DNA of 6,044 bases from Nocardioidaceae bacterium (GCA_013696365.1 JACCYS010000187.1:1-6044); one strand, 5' to 3'; counted from the stretch's first letter, positions 1 to 6,044 are shown. Program-made: numbers and translations. The notes: generated from the sequence alone by a model not told the origin.

Positions 1-775
1 CACCGACCAGGTGGTGCTCGACGTCGCCGGGCTGCGGGTCGACGACGCGGCCGGCCGCAGCCTGCTGCATGAGGTGTCGCTGCGCATTCACGCCGGCGAG
101 GTGCTCGGCATCGCCGGGGTCGAGGGCAATGGGCAGACCGAGCTAGTCGAGGCTGTGATCGGCATGCGCCCGGCCGCGGCGGGGTCGGTCGCCCTGGGGG
201 GCGACGACGTCACCGGCTGGGACACCCGCCGCCGTCGGGCCGCAGGCATCGGCTACATCCCCGAGGACCGGCACCGGCACGGCCTGTTGTTGGGGGCGCC
301 GCTGTGGGAAAATCGGATCCTCGGCCACCAGACGAGACCGCCGAGCACCCGCGGGGTGTGGATCAACCGCCCAGGTGCGGCCGAGGACTCCCAGCGCATC
401 GTTGAGTCCTACGACGTGCGCACCCCCGGGGTGGACGCCAACGCGGGGGCGCTGTCGGGCGGCAACCAGCAGAAGTTCATCGTCGGACGGGAGATGAGCG
501 GCGACCCGGTGCTGCTGGTCGCAGCGCACCCGACCCGGGGGGTCGACGTCGGCGCCCAGGCCGCCATCTGGGACCAGATCCGGGCGGCCCGCCGGCAGGG
601 TCTCGCGGTGCTGCTGGTCTCGGCCGACCTCGACGAGGTGATCGGCCTGTCCGACACCATCCGGGCGGTGCTGCGCGGGCGGTTGACCGACGAGTTCGAC
701 CCCCAGACCGTCACGCCACAAGAGCTCGGCGCAGCGATGACCGGCGCCGGGACGCAGCCGCAGGCCCAGCCATGA
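1..775 (+). CDS. Nucleoside/simple-sugar ABC transporter ATP-binding protein, C-terminal half (5' partial)
   Basis: This is the second nucleotide-binding domain of a double-domain ATPase like NupO/BmpB/RbsA, which powers nucleoside or sugar import from the cytoplasmic face. The frame is open to the left edge (T-D-Q precede the GTG at 11), so that GTG is not the true start. Family proteins are about 500 residues, so roughly half is missing. Counting from the GTG at 11, a Walker A-like loop GVEGNGQT lies at residues 36-43, YIPEDRHRHGL at 82-92, the signature LSGGNQQK at 148-155, and PTRGVDVGA after a Walker B-like strand at 174-182. Walker A has Gln instead of Lys, the usual catalytic Glu position reads His (VAAHPTRG), and no switch His is visible (LLVSADLDE). 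This is therefore the degenerate ATP site typical of the second half in this subfamily. The stop overlaps the next start by four bases (ATGA). Family assignment is firm. Nucleoside specificity is inferred from cdd and deoA downstream. Confidence 0.93.
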   Translation, partial: TDQVVLDVAGLRVDDAAGRSLLHEVSLRIHAGEVLGIAGVEGNGQTELVEAVIGMRPAAAGSVALGGDDVTGWDTRRRRAAGIGYIPEDRHRHGLLLGAPLWENRILGHQTRPPSTRGVWINRPGAAEDSQRIVESYDVRTPGVDANAGALSGGNQQKFIVGREMSGDPVLLVAAHPTRGVDVGAQAAIWDQIRAARRQGLAVLLVSADLDEVIGLSDTIRAVLRGRLTDEFDPQTVTPQELGAAMTGAGTQPQAQP

Positions 776-1869
776 GCCGGGCACGCCGGCTGGGGCTGAC
801 CCTGATCGCCCCGCTGATCGCGGTCGTCGCAGCCGCACTTGTCACCAGCCTCGTGCTGCTGGGTGTCGGGGAGTCGGTGGGTGAGTTCTGGGCGGTGGTC
901 CTCTCGGTTCCCAGCTCGCGGCTGATGGTGACGATCGTCAACAACGCCAGCGTGCTCTACCTGTCCGGGTTGGCCGCCGCCATCGGTTTTCGGATGAACC
1001 TGTTCAACATCGGCGTGGAGGGTCAGTACCGCGTCGCCACCTTTACCGGGGCGTACTTCGCAGGGCTGGCGTTGCTGCCCGGGGTGCTGAACACTCTCGT
1101 CGCCATCGGCGTGGCGATGGCGGCGGGTGCCGCCTGGGCCGGCATTGCCGCCGTCCTGCGGGTCACCCGCGGCGTCAGCGAGGTCATCTCCACGATCATG
1201 CTCAATGCCATCGCCGGCGGGCTGGTGGCCTTCCTGCTGCGCGAGCTGGGGGAGCAGCAGGGGCAGATCCGGCGCACCACGACGATCCCCGAGAGCGCCT
1301 GGGTGCCGGGTATCCCGCTGATCCCCGGCGAGCCCAGCCTGGTCTACGGGCTGGCGCTTTTGGCGCTGGTCGCCGGGGTTGGCTATGCGGTCGTGCTCAA
1401 CCGCACCCGCTTCGGTTTCGACCTGCGTGCCACCGGCGCCTCGGAGACCGCCGCCGTAGCCAGCGGTGTCAACGTCAAGCGGATGACCGTCGCCGCCCTG
1501 CTGCTGTCCGGCGCGGTCGCCGGCCTGATCGGCATGCCGGACCTGTTCGGCGACTCCCACGCGTATGGCTCGACCATCCAGGTCGGTCTCGGCTTCACCG
1601 GCATCGCGGTCGCACTGGTAGGCCGCAACCACCCCGCCGGCATCGCGCTGGGTGCGCTCATCTTCGCTTTCCTATCCGTGCAGTCCAACGCCCTCGGCAT
1701 CATCGCCGGCATCTCGCCCGAGATCGTCGCGGTGACCCAGGGAGTCGTGGTGCTCTCGGTCGTCATCGCCTATGAGGTTGTCCGCCGATACCAGTTGCGC
1801 ATCGAGCAGACCGAGGTCGCCCGGGCGCTCGAGCGGGAGCCGGCCGCCGGGTCCGAGGTGGGCACGTGA
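772..1869 (+). CDS. Nucleoside ABC transporter permease, NupP/BmpC-like (first permease)
   Basis: This is an integral membrane subunit of an ABC importer in the branched-chain/simple-sugar permease superfamily (BPD_transp_2), nearest in style to NupP/YufP. The protein has 365 residues. The first hydrophobic segment is about 8-30. Further segments lie near 55-71, 105-129, 143-158, 189-209, 238-256, 272-308 and 315-335. Recognisable family stretches are GFRMNLFNIGVEGQ at 72-85, a cytoplasmic coupling segment RFGFDLRATGAS at 213-224 followed by AAVASGVNVKR, and GFTGIAVALVGRNHPAG at 274-290. The C-terminal 30 residues are charged and probably cytoplasmic. The ATG at 772 overlaps the ATPase stop (ATGA). 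No strong Shine-Dalgarno is visible upstream, so translation probably depends on coupling. It should pair with the next gene as a heterodimeric channel. The fold and role are clear. The exact substrate is inferred from the neighbours. Confidence 0.93.
   Translation: MSRARRLGLTLIAPLIAVVAAALVTSLVLLGVGESVGEFWAVVLSVPSSRLMVTIVNNASVLYLSGLAAAIGFRMNLFNIGVEGQYRVATFTGAYFAGLALLPGVLNTLVAIGVAMAAGAAWAGIAAVLRVTRGVSEVISTIMLNAIAGGLVAFLLRELGEQQGQIRRTTTIPESAWVPGIPLIPGEPSLVYGLALLALVAGVGYAVVLNRTRFGFDLRATGASETAAVASGVNVKRMTVAALLLSGAVAGLIGMPDLFGDSHAYGSTIQVGLGFTGIAVALVGRNHPAGIALGALIFAFLSVQSNALGIIAGISPEIVAVTQGVVVLSVVIAYEVVRRYQLRIEQTEVARALEREPAAGSEVGT
1855..1860 (+). promoter_or_regulatory. Ribosome binding site for the second permease
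   Basis: The sequence GAGGTG ends five bases before the GTG start at 1866 and lies inside the end of the first permease gene. It supports the GTG start over the later ATG at 1956, which has no comparable site. The call rests on match and spacing only. Confidence 0.6.
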
Positions 1870-3146
1870 GCACCGTCGCGGGCGCCAGCGCGCCGGGTGC
1901 CGCCGGGCCACCGCAGCCGGTCGGCGCCGCGCCGCGCCGCTCTTCGCCTCGGTCGATGCTGTGGGTGTGGCTGCTGCTCGGGCTGCTGGCGCTGGCGTCC
2001 GCGCGGGTGCTGTCCGGTGCCGACGACATCGACTCGCCGGGCACCTTGGGGGCGGCGCTGACGCTCGCGATCCCGATCGCGCTGGCCGGTCTCGGCGGGC
2101 TGTGGTCGGAGCGCGCGGGGGTGGTCAACATCGGACTCGAGGGCATGATGATCCTCGGCACCCTCGGCGCCGGCTACTACACATTCCACTTCGGAGTCTG
2201 GGCAGGGCTGCTGGGCGCGATGGCCTTCGGTGCCATCGGCGGCCTGCTGCACGGCACCGCCACCGTGGTCTTCGGTGTCGACCACATCGTGTCTGGCGTG
2301 GCGATCAACATCATCGCCGCCGGTGCTGCCGCCTTCCTCGCGGAGGTGTTCTTCTCCGGGCTGCCCGGGGGTGGACCGACCCAGTCGCCGGCCCTGCCGA
2401 ACGCACCGAGCTTCGACGTGCCAATCCTGTCCGGCGCGGCATCCGACCTGGCCACCAAGGACTGGTTCGTGGTCTCGGACGCGGCGTCGGTGGTCGCGGC
2501 GCTCACCACCGATATGTCCGCGTTCACGCTGCTCGCGCTCGCCGCGTTCGCGGGCACGTACTGGGTGCTGTGGCACACCCCGTTCGGACTGCGACTGCGC
2601 TCGTGTGGCGAGTCGCCGACGGCGGCGGAGACGCTCGGGGTCAACGTCTACCGCTACAAGATGATCGCGGTGACGGCGTCCGGTGCGCTGGCCGGCTTCG
2701 CCGGCTGCTACCTGGCGGTGGTGGCCTCATCGGGGTATGCCAACGGTCAGACCGGCGGTCGCGGCTACATCGGTCTGGCGGCGATGATCTTCGGCAACTG
2801 GCGTCCCGGCGGGCTGCTGACCGGGTCGCTGTTGTTCGGCTACACCGACGCGGCCCGGCTGCGCAGCGGCGGTGAGTCGGTGCACGCACTGCTGCTCGTG
2901 GTCGCCGCCGGTTTGCTGGTGTTTGCGTTGTGGCAGCTGCGTCGGGCCCGCGCCGCGCACGCCATCGGGTTCGCCGTGGCCGGCGGAGTGGTGCTGTTCT
3001 GGTTCCTGGCCGCCGACACCATCCCCAGCGACTTCACCCAGATGACGCCGTTCGTGGCGACCCTGCTGGTGCTGGCGCTGTTCAGCCAACGGCTGCGGAT
3101 GCCGGCGGCAGACGGGCAGCGCTATCGACGCGGGGAGGCCGGGTGA
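1866..3146 (+). CDS. Nucleoside ABC transporter permease, NupQ/BmpD-like (second permease)
   Basis: This is the second membrane subunit of the same importer, with 426 residues. The first 30 residues are Ala/Pro/Arg-rich and probably cytoplasmic, followed by a membrane segment at about 32-46. The family hallmark GLWSERAGVVNIGLEGMM is at 78-95. A coupling segment follows at 239-265 (PFGLRLRSCGES, then TAAETLGVNVYRYK), and GGRGYIGLAAMIFGNWRPGG is at 297-316. It is longer than the roughly 310-320-residue Bacillus-type NupQ because of the N-terminal tail and a C-terminal extension (about 336-426) with hydrophobic stretches near 338-357, 366-383 and 393-407. To my recollection a similar tail is common in actinobacterial members, so I do not read it as a fusion. 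The GTG at 1866 is chosen because it overlaps the previous stop (GTGA) and has GAGGTG seven or so bases upstream. The next in-frame ATG (1956) lacks such a site and would remove only the tail. Confidence 0.92.
   Translation: MSTVAGASAPGAAGPPQPVGAAPRRSSPRSMLWVWLLLGLLALASARVLSGADDIDSPGTLGAALTLAIPIALAGLGGLWSERAGVVNIGLEGMMILGTLGAGYYTFHFGVWAGLLGAMAFGAIGGLLHGTATVVFGVDHIVSGVAINIIAAGAAAFLAEVFFSGLPGGGPTQSPALPNAPSFDVPILSGAASDLATKDWFVVSDAASVVAALTTDMSAFTLLALAAFAGTYWVLWHTPFGLRLRSCGESPTAAETLGVNVYRYKMIAVTASGALAGFAGCYLAVVASSGYANGQTGGRGYIGLAAMIFGNWRPGGLLTGSLLFGYTDAARLRSGGESVHALLLVVAAGLLVFALWQLRRARAAHAIGFAVAGGVVLFWFLAADTIPSDFTQMTPFVATLLVLALFSQRLRMPAADGQRYRRGEAG
3132..3138 (+). promoter_or_regulatory. Ribosome binding site for cytidine deaminase
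   Basis: GGGGAGG is a strong anti-16S match, four bases before the GTG at 3143, and lies inside the last codons of the second permease. It fixes the deaminase start and suggests that deaminase translation can initiate efficiently in addition to coupling through the GTGA overlap. Confidence 0.7.
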
Positions 3147-3538
3147 GCGACGTCGACTGGTCGGCACTGCGCGCGCGAGCCACCGAGGCGATGCGGAATG
3201 CCTACGCGCCGTACTCCAACTTCCCGGTCGGGGTCGCCGGGCTGGCCGACGACGGCCGGGTCGTCGTCGGCTGCAACGTGGAGAACGCCTCGTACGGCGT
3301 CGGGCTCTGCGCCGAGTGCGGGCTGGTGTCCGCGCTGCAAGCCGGTGGGGGCGGGCGACTGGTCGCGGTTGCCTGCGTCGACCGGCGCGGTGCGCCGCTG
3401 ATGCCCTGCGGGCGGTGCCGCCAGCTGCTCTGGGAGCACGGTGGCGCGCAGTGCCTTGTGGACACCCCGACCGGACCGCAGCCGATGAGCCAGGTGCTGC
3501 CCGACGCGTTCGGCGCCGACGACCTCAAGAGCCGTTGA
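3143..3538 (+). CDS. cdd: Cytidine deaminase (homotetrameric zinc type)
   Basis: This enzyme hydrolytically deaminates cytidine and deoxycytidine to uridine and deoxyuridine in the cytoplasm, for pyrimidine salvage. The 131-residue protein has the length of the small tetrameric class. Substrate-binding residues of the family are visible as F27 and the N45/E47 pair in CNVENASYG (44-52). The zinc site is C56-A-E58 and P88-C89-x-x-C92, with Cys56, Cys89 and Cys92 as ligands and Glu58 as proton shuttle. This spacing and numbering match the Mycobacterium tuberculosis enzyme as I remember it. The residue after the catalytic Glu is Cys59, where many bacterial enzymes have Arg (CAER). The GTG at 3143 overlaps the permease stop (GTGA) and has GGGGAGG four bases upstream. 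The frame extends further upstream, but only inside the permease gene. The stop overlaps the P450 start by one base (TGATG). Function is secure from the motifs. Confidence 0.96.
   Translation: MSDVDWSALRARATEAMRNAYAPYSNFPVGVAGLADDGRVVVGCNVENASYGVGLCAECGLVSALQAGGGGRLVAVACVDRRGAPLMPCGRCRQLLWEHGGAQCLVDTPTGPQPMSQVLPDAFGADDLKSR
3527..3531 (+). promoter_or_regulatory. Weak ribosome binding site for the P450
   Basis: AAGAG lies six bases before the ATG at 3538, within the last codons of cdd. It is only a partial match, weaker than the sites before cdd and deoA. The P450 may therefore rely mostly on ribosomes that terminate at the overlapping TGATG, which could give it lower expression than its neighbours. 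That last point is inference. Confidence 0.4.
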
Positions 3539-4755
3539 TGCACGCCCCGGCCCTGCCTGCCACCGCCCTTGACCTGGCCGGCGCCGACTTTGTGAACGAC
3601 CCCTATCCAGAGTTGTCCCGGTTGCGGAAGCTCGGGCCGGTGGTGCGGCACGAGCCGACCGACCTGTTGCTCGTCACCCGGCACGCCGCGGTCGGCGCTG
3701 CGTTGCGGCACCGCAGCCTTGGTCGGATCTGGCGCGACCTGGAGCCGGAGCAGACGTACGGGCCGTTCAACACGCTGCACCGTAACCAGATGATGGAGCA
3801 CGAGCCGCCGGCGCACACCAGGCTGCGCCGGCTGGTCGCCGGTGCGTTCGCCCGCGGGCATGTGGAGCGGATGCGGCCGCGGATCGAAGCCCTCGCCGAC
3901 GAGTTGCTCGACGACATCGCCAACGCGACCAGTGGCGGTCCGGTGGACGTCGTCGCCGGCTATGCCGAGCCGCTGCCGGTCGCGGTGATCGCCGACCTGC
4001 TGGGCATTCCCGCCGCCGACCGAGCGCCGCTGCGCGACTGGTCGCAGGCCATCGTCCGGATGTACGAGGTGGGGCGCACGCCGCTGGTCGAGGCCGCGGC
4101 GATCGCTGCCAGCACCGATTTCGCCACCTACGTGCGCGATCTGGTCGCCGAGCGGCGCCAGCGACCGAGCGACGACCTGCTGACCGATCTGGTCCGGGGG
4201 AGCGACGACGGCAGCCAGCTGAGCGGCGAAGAGCTGGTGGCCACGGTCGTGCTGCTGCTGAACGCCGGGCACGAGGCGTCGGTGAACGCGTTCGGCAACG
4301 GCCTGGTCGACCTGCTGCGACACCCCGAGCAGCTGGCGCGGGTGACCTCCGGTGCGGTTCCGGTGGCCGCCGCGGTAGCGGAGCTGCTGCGCCACGATGC
4401 GCCGCTGCAGCTGTTCGAGCGCACCGCCACCGACGACGTCGAGGTGGGCGGGGTGCCGGTGCGCCGCGGCGCCCAGGTTGCGGTGCTGCTCGGATCTGCC
4501 AACCGGGACGACAACGTCTTCGCCAATGCGCACCGGTTCGACGTCGGGCGCGATCCCAACCCGCACCTCGGCTTCGGCATGGGAGTGCACTTCTGTCTCG
4601 GCGCCCCGCTGGCAAGGATGGAGCTGGCGATCGCGCTGGCGGCGTTGCTGGCGCGGTGGCCGTCGCTGGTGCTGGCCGGCGAGCCGGTGCGGCGGCCGAC
4701 GTTCGTGCTGCGCGGCTACGCCCGCGTCGACGTCTCGCTGGAGGGGCCGCGATGA
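3538..4755 (+). CDS. Cytochrome P450, soluble bacterial class, substrate unknown
   Basis: This is a heme-thiolate monooxygenase-like protein of 405 residues, the normal size for bacterial soluble P450s. It has no signal peptide or membrane anchor, so it is cytoplasmic. The C-helix region EHEPPAHTRLRRLVAGAF is at 87-104 (His93 and Arg97 probably contact heme propionates). The I-helix AGHEAS is at 243-248, the K-helix ExxR is E282-L-L-R285, the ER of the PERF-like region is at 294-295, and the heme loop FGMGVHFCLG is at 346-355 with Cys353 as the iron ligand. The I-helix Thr that normally helps split oxygen is Ala247, followed by Ser248, as in P450eryF (CYP107A1). The ATG at 3538 overlaps the cdd stop. 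The frame is open upstream to 3316, but only within cdd. AAGAG six bases before the ATG is a weak ribosome site. No ferredoxin or reductase gene is adjacent in the window. Its place between cdd and deoA suggests a nucleoside-related substrate. I cannot assign a CYP family. Confidence 0.95.
   Translation: MHAPALPATALDLAGADFVNDPYPELSRLRKLGPVVRHEPTDLLLVTRHAAVGAALRHRSLGRIWRDLEPEQTYGPFNTLHRNQMMEHEPPAHTRLRRLVAGAFARGHVERMRPRIEALADELLDDIANATSGGPVDVVAGYAEPLPVAVIADLLGIPAADRAPLRDWSQAIVRMYEVGRTPLVEAAAIAASTDFATYVRDLVAERRQRPSDDLLTDLVRGSDDGSQLSGEELVATVVLLLNAGHEASVNAFGNGLVDLLRHPEQLARVTSGAVPVAAAVAELLRHDAPLQLFERTATDDVEVGGVPVRRGAQVAVLLGSANRDDNVFANAHRFDVGRDPNPHLGFGMGVHFCLGAPLARMELAIALAALLARWPSLVLAGEPVRRPTFVLRGYARVDVSLEGPR
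4740..4746 (+). promoter_or_regulatory. Ribosome binding site for deoA
   Basis: GGAGGGG lies five bases before the ATG at 4752, inside the last codons of the P450 gene. It is a strong match with good spacing and decides the deoA start against the open frame that continues upstream. Confidence 0.7.
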
Positions 4756-6041
4756 GCGCGCCGTACGACGCCGTCGACGTCATCAGCATCAAGCGCGATG
4801 GTGGTGTCCTGGGCGATGCCCAGATCGACTGGGTCGTCGACGCCTACACCCGGGGCGTGGTGGCGGACGAGCAGATGGCGGCGCTGGCGATGGCCATCGT
4901 GCTGAACGGGATGGTCCCTGCCGAGGTGGCCCACTGGACTGCCGCGATGATCGCCTCCGGCGAGCAAATGAGCTTTGCTGAGCTGTCCCGGCCAACGGCC
5001 GACAAGCACTCCACTGGCGGGGTCGGCGACAAGATCACCCTGCCGCTCGCGCCGCTGGTGGCCGCCTGCGGCGTCGCGGTGCCACAGCTGTCCGGCCGCG
5101 GGCTCGGCCACACCGGCGGCACGCTGGACAAGCTGGAGTCCATTGCGGGCTGGCGGGCGTCGCTCACCAACGCGGAGCTGATGGCCCAGCTCGAGGACGT
5201 CGGCGCCGTCATCTGCGCCGCCGGGGCCGGGCTGGCGCCGGCGGACAAGAAGCTCTACGCCCTGCGTGACGTCACCGGCACCGTCGAGTCGATCCCGCTG
5301 ATCGCCAGCTCGATTATGAGCAAGAAGATCGCCGAGGGCACCCGTGCGCTGGTGCTCGACGTCAAGGTGGGCTCCGGCGCGTTCATGAAGGACGTCGACT
5401 CGGCCCGCGAGCTGGCCGAGACGATGGTCGCGCTCGGCACCGACGCGGGCGTGCACACGGTCGCATTGCTCACCGACATGTCGACCCCGCTGGGGCGTAC
5501 GGCCGGCAATGCGCTGGAGGTGCGCGAGGCGGTCGAGGTGCTCGCCGGCGGTGGGCCGGCCGATGTGGTCGAGCTGACGCTGGCACTGGCCCGCGAGATG
5601 CTTGCCGGTGCGGGGGTGCATGGGGTGGACCCGGCCGAGCGGCTGGCCGACGGGTCCGCGATGGATGTCTGGCGGGCGATGATCACCGCTCAGGGCGGCG
5701 ACCCCGACGCCTCGTTGCCCATTGCCCGCGAGACCCAGTCGGTGGTCGCCGACAGTGAGGGGGTGTTGACCCGGCTGGATGCGCTGTCGGTGGGCGTGGC
5801 CGCCTGGCGCCTTGGTGCCGGTCGGGCTCGGCAGGGCGACCCGGTGCAGGCCGGCGCCGGCGTCGAGCTGCACGCCAAGCAGGGCGAGGCCGTACGGGCC
5901 GGTCAGCCGTTGCTCACGATGCACACCGACGAGCCGGAGCGCTTCGACCGGGCGCTGACGGCCCTCGACGGCGGCTGGTCGGTCGAGCCGGGTGGCGCTG
6001 TCGACCAGCAGTCCCCGGTAGTCATCCAGCGCATCACCTGA
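4752..6041 (+). CDS. deoA: Thymidine / pyrimidine-nucleoside phosphorylase
   Basis: This enzyme reversibly phosphorolyses thymidine or deoxyuridine (possibly uridine) to free base plus (deoxy)ribose-1-phosphate in the cytoplasm. The protein has 429 residues, the usual family length. There is a helical N-terminal domain (about 8-72), the glycosyltransferase-3-like phosphate-binding domain (about 80-310) and a C-terminal PYNP domain (about 345-420). Visible motifs are the phosphate loop KHSTGGVGDK at 85-94, the family signature SGRGLGHTGGTLDKLE at 114-129, and the base-binding set R172, S187 and K191, equivalent to E. coli Arg171, Ser186 and Lys190. Position 112 is Gln, where E. coli thymidine phosphorylase has Met and Bacillus-type pyrimidine-nucleoside phosphorylase has Lys, so thymidine versus uridine preference is left open. 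The ATG at 4752 overlaps the P450 stop (ATGA) and has GGAGGGG five bases upstream. The in-frame extension to 4656 lies inside the P450 gene. cdd and deoA are also neighbours in mycobacteria, as I recall. Confidence 0.95.
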   Translation: MSAPYDAVDVISIKRDGGVLGDAQIDWVVDAYTRGVVADEQMAALAMAIVLNGMVPAEVAHWTAAMIASGEQMSFAELSRPTADKHSTGGVGDKITLPLAPLVAACGVAVPQLSGRGLGHTGGTLDKLESIAGWRASLTNAELMAQLEDVGAVICAAGAGLAPADKKLYALRDVTGTVESIPLIASSIMSKKIAEGTRALVLDVKVGSGAFMKDVDSARELAETMVALGTDAGVHTVALLTDMSTPLGRTAGNALEVREAVEVLAGGGPADVVELTLALAREMLAGAGVHGVDPAERLADGSAMDVWRAMITAQGGDPDASLPIARETQSVVADSEGVLTRLDALSVGVAAWRLGAGRARQGDPVQAGAGVELHAKQGEAVRAGQPLLTMHTDEPERFDRALTALDGGWSVEPGGAVDQQSPVVIQRIT

Positions 6042-6044
6042 CCC

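Noticed and set aside
11..13. GTG at 11 as the true start of the ATPase
   Set aside because: The frame is open to the left edge, and the visible domain matches the second half of a double-domain protein, so this is a truncated gene and not a short one.
409..1632. Long antisense open frame opposite the ATPase and first permease
   Set aside because: It has the same compositional shadow effect, and its translation is hydrophilic and repetitive with no family features.
1772..2875. 367-codon + strand frame overlapping both permeases
   Set aside because: It is Arg/Ala/Gly-rich, without hydrophobic segments or domains, and out of frame with two well-supported membrane proteins.
2871..3146. C-terminal extension of the second permease considered as a fused extra domain
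   Set aside because: It contains only additional hydrophobic segments and a short basic tail, with no distinct domain. To my recollection similar tails occur in actinobacterial homologs.
3316..3537. N-terminal extension of the P450 into cdd
   Set aside because: The extra 74 residues are Arg/Ala-rich out-of-frame cdd sequence. The protein from 3538 already has the normal P450 length.
3202..4590. Long antisense open frame (462 codons) opposite cdd and the P450
   Set aside because: It is a GC-rich shadow. The + strand frames carry complete catalytic motifs of known families, while the antisense product is low-complexity (Gln, Arg, Gly, His-rich) with no recognisable domain.
4716..5924. Long antisense open frame opposite deoA
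   Set aside because: It lies opposite a fully conserved phosphorylase, and the product resembles reverse-complement codon bias, not a protein.
6042..6044. Terminator or downstream gene after deoA
   Set aside because: Only three bases remain, so nothing can be judged.
1..6044. Mobile elements, CRISPR arrays, RNA genes or riboswitches
   Set aside because: I saw no direct repeat array, transposase, tRNA-like or rRNA-like stretch. The window is coding throughout and compositionally even, and there is no intergenic room for leader elements.

Overview
This is a very GC-rich window (roughly 70% by eye). Codon third positions are strongly G/C-biased and GTG start codons occur at coupled junctions. 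Together with the close resemblance of the cytidine deaminase to the mycobacterial enzyme, this points to a high-GC actinomycete (Actinomycetota). The genus cannot be fixed from the sequence alone.

The whole window is one dense operon on the + strand. In order it contains: the C-terminal half of a double-domain ABC ATPase, cut by the window's left edge (1-775); two different membrane permeases of the nucleoside/simple-sugar ABC class (772-1869 and 1866-3146); cytidine deaminase (cdd, 3143-3538); a soluble cytochrome P450 (3538-4755); and thymidine/pyrimidine-nucleoside phosphorylase (deoA, 4752-6041). Every junction is a stop/start overlap: ATGA, GTGA, GTGA, TGATG, ATGA. There is no intergenic space and no room for an internal intergenic promoter or terminator. 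Only three bases follow deoA.

The genes read as an uptake-and-breakdown unit for pyrimidine nucleosides. A BmpA/NupN-type lipoprotein, expected upstream but not seen, would deliver nucleosides to the NupOPQ-like transporter. Cytidine and deoxycytidine would be deaminated to uridine and deoxyuridine. The phosphorylase would then split (deoxy)uridine or thymidine into base and (deoxy)ribose-1-phosphate.

The unexpected member is the P450, which sits between cdd and deoA and is translationally coupled to both. It has the Cys heme ligand, the ExxR pair and the I-helix, but Ala replaces the usual oxygen-activating Thr, as in P450eryF (CYP107A1). No function can be assigned. The context suggests a nucleoside, a modified nucleoside or a nucleoside-type antibiotic as substrate, and this is inference only. 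Other details worth noting are the degenerate ATP site of the ABC half, the CAEC zinc motif of the deaminase, and a Gln at the phosphorylase position linked to thymidine/uridine discrimination.
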